Below, one piece after another: positions 61,080-64,000 of a DNA stretch of 64,000 nt. Below the pieces are notes generated by a model. That model saw only the letters and a list, made by a program, of their open reading frames with translations, was not told the origin of the DNA and searched no databases. The DNA is taken from assembly GCF_000165485.1 (NCBI RefSeq), contig NC_014623.1:1817501-1881500 (forward strand), given 5' to 3'. A program made the translations under genes and the position numbers. Within the stretch, counting starts at the first letter, position 1, and the number at the start of each line of letters is the position of its first letter. The stretch comes from Stigmatella aurantiaca DW4/3-1 (GTDB lineage Bacteria; Myxococcota; Myxococcia; Myxococcales; Myxococcaceae).

Positions 61080-61499
61080 CTACAGGTTCGTCCCTTCCTG
61101 CAGGTACAGCGGATACACGCGGTTGCTCCGGCTGTTCGTCGCGCGGAGGGTGTAGTCCAGGGTGACGAGCAGAATGCCGTCCAGGGACCGCTGCGTGTCG
61201 AGCTCGATCGCGTTCACATCAATGCGCGGCTCCCAGTTCAAGATGGCGGTGCGGAGGATGTCCTTGAACTCGGTGAGGGTGGTCAAGTCCATCGTCCGGA
61301 AGAGGAAGCTGCGCACATCGCACCCGTAGGCGGGCAGCACGATGCGGTCCCCGGGGCGGGTATCGAAGAGGATGCGCAGGCTCTGATCGACGTCCTCGGC
61401 CCCCGCGACGAGCGTCACCGAGCCCGTGCGTTTGTCGAAGGAGGGGGGAAAGGCCCACCCCCGTCCCAGAAATCCATCCTCCTCGGGTTGCGCGGCCAT
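61080..61499 (-). CDS. eCIS gp25-like baseplate protein (GPW family, Afp9-like)
   Basis: A 139-residue protein of the gp25 (GPW) family. It contains GWAFPPSFDKRTGSVTLVAG, a middle motif SLRILFDTRPGDRIVLPAYG, and DVRSFLFRT, as expected for the wedge protein that nucleates sheath polymerisation. The ATG at 61499 lies directly after the PAAR stop, and the next gene follows after 8 bp, so the operon is compact. Confidence 0.93.
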   Translation of the reverse strand: MAAQPEEDGFLGRGWAFPPSFDKRTGSVTLVAGAEDVDQSLRILFDTRPGDRIVLPAYGCDVRSFLFRTMDLTTLTEFKDILRTAILNWEPRIDVNAIELDTQRSLDGILLVTLDYTLRATNSRSNRVYPLYLQEGTNL

Positions 61500-61802
61500 C
61501 TACCCTCCAATGAGCACGTTGGGGAGTCCGAAGATGATCTCCCCGCCATGAGCGGTGTTGTCCCCCATGCGAGCGGCGGGCCGCCCCGAGATGAGCACCG
61601 TGGACGAGCCCTTGATGATGACGTCTGGCGGGCCCACGCACAGCAGGGTGTCCCCCAGCACGGCCGCGGGCATGCTTCCGATGAGAACGTTGGGCACCCC
61701 CGGTCCGATGATCATCATCCCCACGTGGGGAATGGTGGCGGGCCCCACGGGGGTCTCCATCGGGCACTCGTGCGTATCGAGCAGTCGGGCGGCGGGGGGC
61801 AT
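61500..61802 (-). CDS. PAAR-like spike-tip protein (Afp10-like)
   Basis: A 100-residue beta-helix tip protein, first gene of the operon in this window. It has the PAAR layout of alternating short strands with His and Cys (THECPMETPVGPATIPHVG, VLIGSMPAAVLGDTLLCVGP, ISGRPAARMGDNTAHGGE) and ends FGLPNVLIGG. PAAR proteins sharpen the spike and may bind effectors. The start ATG 61802 is followed upstream by 230 bp with regulatory repeats. Confidence 0.9.
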   Translation of the reverse strand: MPPAARLLDTHECPMETPVGPATIPHVGMMIIGPGVPNVLIGSMPAAVLGDTLLCVGPPDVIIKGSSTVLISGRPAARMGDNTAHGGEIIFGLPNVLIGG

Positions 61803-61881
61803 GGCGGGGCCTGAGCAGGGGACGGGACAAACATATACACAGCCCTTCCCCCGGGGCTCAAGCCGGCCTCCAGGATCCGCG

Positions 61882-61940
61882 TTGACACGTCAAAGGTGTG
61901 TCATTGACACGTCAAAGCGTGTCATTGACATATCAATAAA
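61882..61940. promoter_or_regulatory. Three direct repeats with inner symmetry (operator or stacked promoter)
   Basis: TTGACACGTCAAAG at 61882 and again at 61904, and the variant TTGACATATCAATA at 61925. Spacing is 22 and 21 bp, about two helical turns, so all copies face one side of the DNA. Each copy contains TGAC-NN-GTCA or TTGA-NNNN-TCAA symmetry as bound by dimeric regulators, and each also contains a perfect TTGACA -35 hexamer. The region lies between the divergent PAAR operon and the gene at 62031 and is more AT-rich than its surroundings. Confidence 0.6.
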
Positions 61941-62030
61941 AAATGCCATGTCCCGCTGGTGTTGAATGAAAGGCCATGTTAGTCATTGCGCCGCTCAAGC
62001 ATTCCTCCTCACCTGGATCGGAAACCGTCA

Positions 62031-64000
62031 ATGGCAGGTACCGACTACGGCCAGCAACTCAGACAGACCCTGGACTCTGCTCGCCAGGCCATTATCAACC
62101 AGCGCCAGACCTCGACGACGCTCCGTGGGCAGACCGCCGCCACGTTGGGGCATGCCGAGCAGACCCTGTCGGTGGATGATGAGAACTTCAAGACCGCGCA
62201 GGCGGACTATGATCTGGCCGATCAGATCTACAAGATAGCCGTCCAGGGCGGCGTTCTCGTCCAGAACGCAGATGCCCTGGCCGCGAGGGCCGCGGAAGCC
62301 GCCGCGGCAGCCACGGCGGCCATGGCCACGGCGGCCTCCAGCATCAAGGCGTTGGCGGACTCCCTGGACACGTTGTCCTCTCAGACCGCGGGCGTCTACG
62401 CCATCGCCCACAACGATGACAGCCCCACCTCGGTCTCGGAAGTGGCCGAGAAGGCGTTGATCCTGACCACCATCACCTCCAACTCGGCGGAACTCCTCAA
62501 GATCTCCGCGCTCGATGCGAACGTGGAGGCGGCGCAGACCACAGCGGCGGCCACCTCGTTGAGTGTCACCAGTTTGGGCACGGAGGTGATGGCGATGGTG
62601 GATCGCTCCAAGGCCCTGCTCGACACCACCGGGCAGCAGTTGGACGCCCGCCGCCAGACCGACACCCAGGCGGTTCAGTCCGAGAAGGCCGCCCTCCAGG
62701 CGTACAACGCCGCCCGGATGGACAACGGCGCGCTGATCACCTCATTGGATGACATCAACTTCATCGCCAATGGCGCGCTGGAAGCCCACCAAGGCGCCAA
62801 TGCGCAGTTCCAAGAAGGGACCCTGGCCGCACACCGGAAATTCCTTCCCATCTCTCGCGCGCGGATCGCGGCGAGGGGGGAGGCGGGGGCCCACCGTGGC
62901 CCTGGCCCCGTCGAGAATCAGCCGACCCTGGACTTCACCTACTACCTGCTCAACGTGCTCACGCTGCCGCCTGTCGTCGATGCCGGTTGTGGCGATCCGT
63001 CCATCCTCAAAGCCGACGTCGCGACCAGAGGGTGCCGGTTCTTCGCGGTACCGCTCGGAGACCTGCCCCTCTTCAATTTTGACACCGCGATCAGCCTGAT
63101 CGCGGCGGCTGCGGCCAAGGACGGCAACTCGCTTTACAACCCTTCCACCCACACGTGGGTGCCACTCACGCCGTCGAACCTTCCCGATGGAAGCCCTGAG
63201 GTGAGCATCTTCAAAAAGACTCTCGTCCATGACACCCAGGGCGCTGCCTTGGAGATCGGCCAGTCCTACGCCGTGTTCGCCTTCCGCGAGCCCATGGCGG
63301 GGTATGGCACGGCCCACGCCTCGGACCTCTCGCTGCCGACCGATCCCATCAAACTGGTCTACAAGATTCCGAATGCCCCAGCGGATGCTACGGTGAAGGT
63401 GGAGACTGCGGCCGGGGGGGGCAATGACAATCCGCCTCCCCTCTTCCAGGCCACCTTCACGCCGGTCAACGGTGACACCACCAAGCTCACCGCCGAGGCC
63501 CGGTCGCTCATCATGAGGGCCGACGTCTACCGCACGGTCAAGGACGACATGGACGTGATCGCCAACAGCGTGGGCTCGTCCAACTACATCTCCCTCATCC
63601 CCGGGACAGCGTATACCTACCGGCAAGGTGCCACGGATGTCTATGGAGACATCCTTCTCGAGGACACCCACTATGTCTGCCTTGTGCTCTTGGTGAGCGG
63701 TACGGGCAAGCCCCCAGAGGGGTTCCTGGTGCCCTCGTCCGTGGACAACACGCCCAATGTCCTCTTGGAGCCTGCCCCCTTCTTGTACAAGGCCAAAGAA
63801 GATGGCTCCATGGAGGTCACCTCCTTCACCCTCGCCGAACAGGGGCAGGAGAGGGAGCGGGACGCTTCGCCAGGTCTCCCCGGGCTGGGCCTCAAGGAGC
63901 TTCCCAATCCTGCGCCTGCGGCTGCGCCACAGGACTCAGACAATCCCACCCCGCCGGCAGACAATCCCACCCCGCCGGCAGACAATCCCACCCCGCCGGC
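62031..64000 (+). CDS. Large helical protein divergent from the eCIS operon (partial)
   Basis: Open from ATG 62031 (MAGTDYGQQLRQTLDSARQA) to the right edge, 656 residues seen. A TAG closes the frame upstream at 61980. Residues about 1-270 form an almost uninterrupted helical, Ala/Gln/Thr-rich region with a less polar stretch (VQGGVLVQNADALAARAAEA). Residues about 300-610 are beta-rich with two or three cysteines. The last part has three DNPTPPA repeats that continue past the edge. There is no signal peptide. No family recognised. Its position, and the shared operator region, suggest an eCIS-linked component such as a cargo or fibre, but this is inference. Confidence 0.75.
   Translation, partial: MAGTDYGQQLRQTLDSARQAIINQRQTSTTLRGQTAATLGHAEQTLSVDDENFKTAQADYDLADQIYKIAVQGGVLVQNADALAARAAEAAAAATAAMATAASSIKALADSLDTLSSQTAGVYAIAHNDDSPTSVSEVAEKALILTTITSNSAELLKISALDANVEAAQTTAAATSLSVTSLGTEVMAMVDRSKALLDTTGQQLDARRQTDTQAVQSEKAALQAYNAARMDNGALITSLDDINFIANGALEAHQGANAQFQEGTLAAHRKFLPISRARIAARGEAGAHRGPGPVENQPTLDFTYYLLNVLTLPPVVDAGCGDPSILKADVATRGCRFFAVPLGDLPLFNFDTAISLIAAAAAKDGNSLYNPSTHTWVPLTPSNLPDGSPEVSIFKKTLVHDTQGAALEIGQSYAVFAFREPMAGYGTAHASDLSLPTDPIKLVYKIPNAPADATVKVETAAGGGNDNPPPLFQATFTPVNGDTTKLTAEARSLIMRADVYRTVKDDMDVIANSVGSSNYISLIPGTAYTYRQGATDVYGDILLEDTHYVCLVLLVSGTGKPPEGFLVPSSVDNTPNVLLEPAPFLYKAKEDGSMEVTSFTLAEQGQERERDASPGLPGLGLKELPNPAPAAAPQDSDNPTPPADNPTPPADNPTPP
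63939..64000 (+). repeat. 21-bp tandem repeats encoding DNPTPPA
   Basis: Three identical 21-bp units in the last 62 bases, the third cut by the edge. They encode Asp-Asn-Pro-Thr-Pro-Pro-Ala, an extended Pro-rich linker. The number of copies beyond the window cannot be known. Confidence 0.85.

Noticed and set aside
48739-61802. Type VI secretion system or prophage tail
   Set aside because: The AAA+ ATPase and the Afp11/12-like pair belong to eCIS. No T6SS membrane-complex genes (TssJLM) or ClpV are present and there are no capsid or terminase genes.
61976-62179. Short plus-strand frame beginning MLVIAPLKHSSS
   Set aside because: It overlaps the larger gene at 62031 in another frame and becomes Arg/Pro-rich after a few codons.
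1-64000. tRNA or rRNA genes
   Set aside because: No cloverleaf with a TpsiC-like GTTCGA arm or rRNA core sequence was noticed by eye; a covariance-model scan would be needed to exclude them.

Overview
High G+C DNA whose content points to a myxobacterium, most likely suborder Cystobacterineae. The signs are many small secreted lipoproteins with an unmistakable lipobox Cys, an eukaryotic-type Ser/Thr kinase with a C-terminal membrane anchor, a remnant of the myxobacterial DUSAM domain, a TonB receptor with an N-terminal carboxypeptidase-like domain, and several large secreted glycan hydrolases. The genus cannot be fixed from sequence alone.

Layout. 1-3.3 kb: end of an ABC permease, a BMP-type substrate-binding protein, a candidate 30-residue peptide and a CHASE3 chemoreceptor. 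3.4-8.2 kb (minus): TonB-dependent receptor with a downstream lipoprotein, plus a polytopic membrane protein. 8.3-14.3 kb: small secreted proteins, a seven-repeat periplasmic helical protein and a membrane-anchored kinase. 14.3-19.8 kb: a decayed region with fragments of an IS5-type transposase, a DUSAM protein, a secreted repeat protein, an M19 dipeptidase and a tyrosine recombinase, two frameshifted genes, and one intact FAD monooxygenase. 19.8-30.2 kb: a two-repeat secreted protein, a GH97 enzyme with a ricin-type lectin domain, lipoproteins (one with an 18-bp minisatellite), an atypical SDR and an exported TPR-CHAT protein. 30.4-46.3 kb: a GH87-like glucanase, then mostly housekeeping and metabolic genes (MFS, VOC, LysR/NmrA pair, DusA, YgfZ, cupin, VKOR-DsbA, SUI1, amidinotransferase-fold, haem-oxygenase-like, DUF3574). 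46.4-48.7 kb: a GH30 glucanase.

48.7-64 kb is the most distinctive region. A tightly coupled minus-strand operon encodes one half of an extracellular contractile injection system (eCIS): PAAR tip, gp25-like baseplate protein, two large baseplate proteins, a tape-measure protein with five internal repeats, and the eCIS AAA+ ATPase. Sheath, tube, LysM hub and spike genes are not in the window and may lie to the right. Diverging from the operon is a large helical protein with DNPTPPA repeats that runs off the end. Between the two lie three near-identical TTGACA-type repeats spaced 21-22 bp, which look like an operator or stacked promoter.

The GH87, GH97 and GH30 enzymes, all secreted and with binding modules, would together attack alpha- and beta-glucans and galactosides, consistent with a predatory or saprophytic life. 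Start codons were chosen from ribosome binding sites, signal peptides and overlaps. All functional names rest on recognised motifs; no database search was run.
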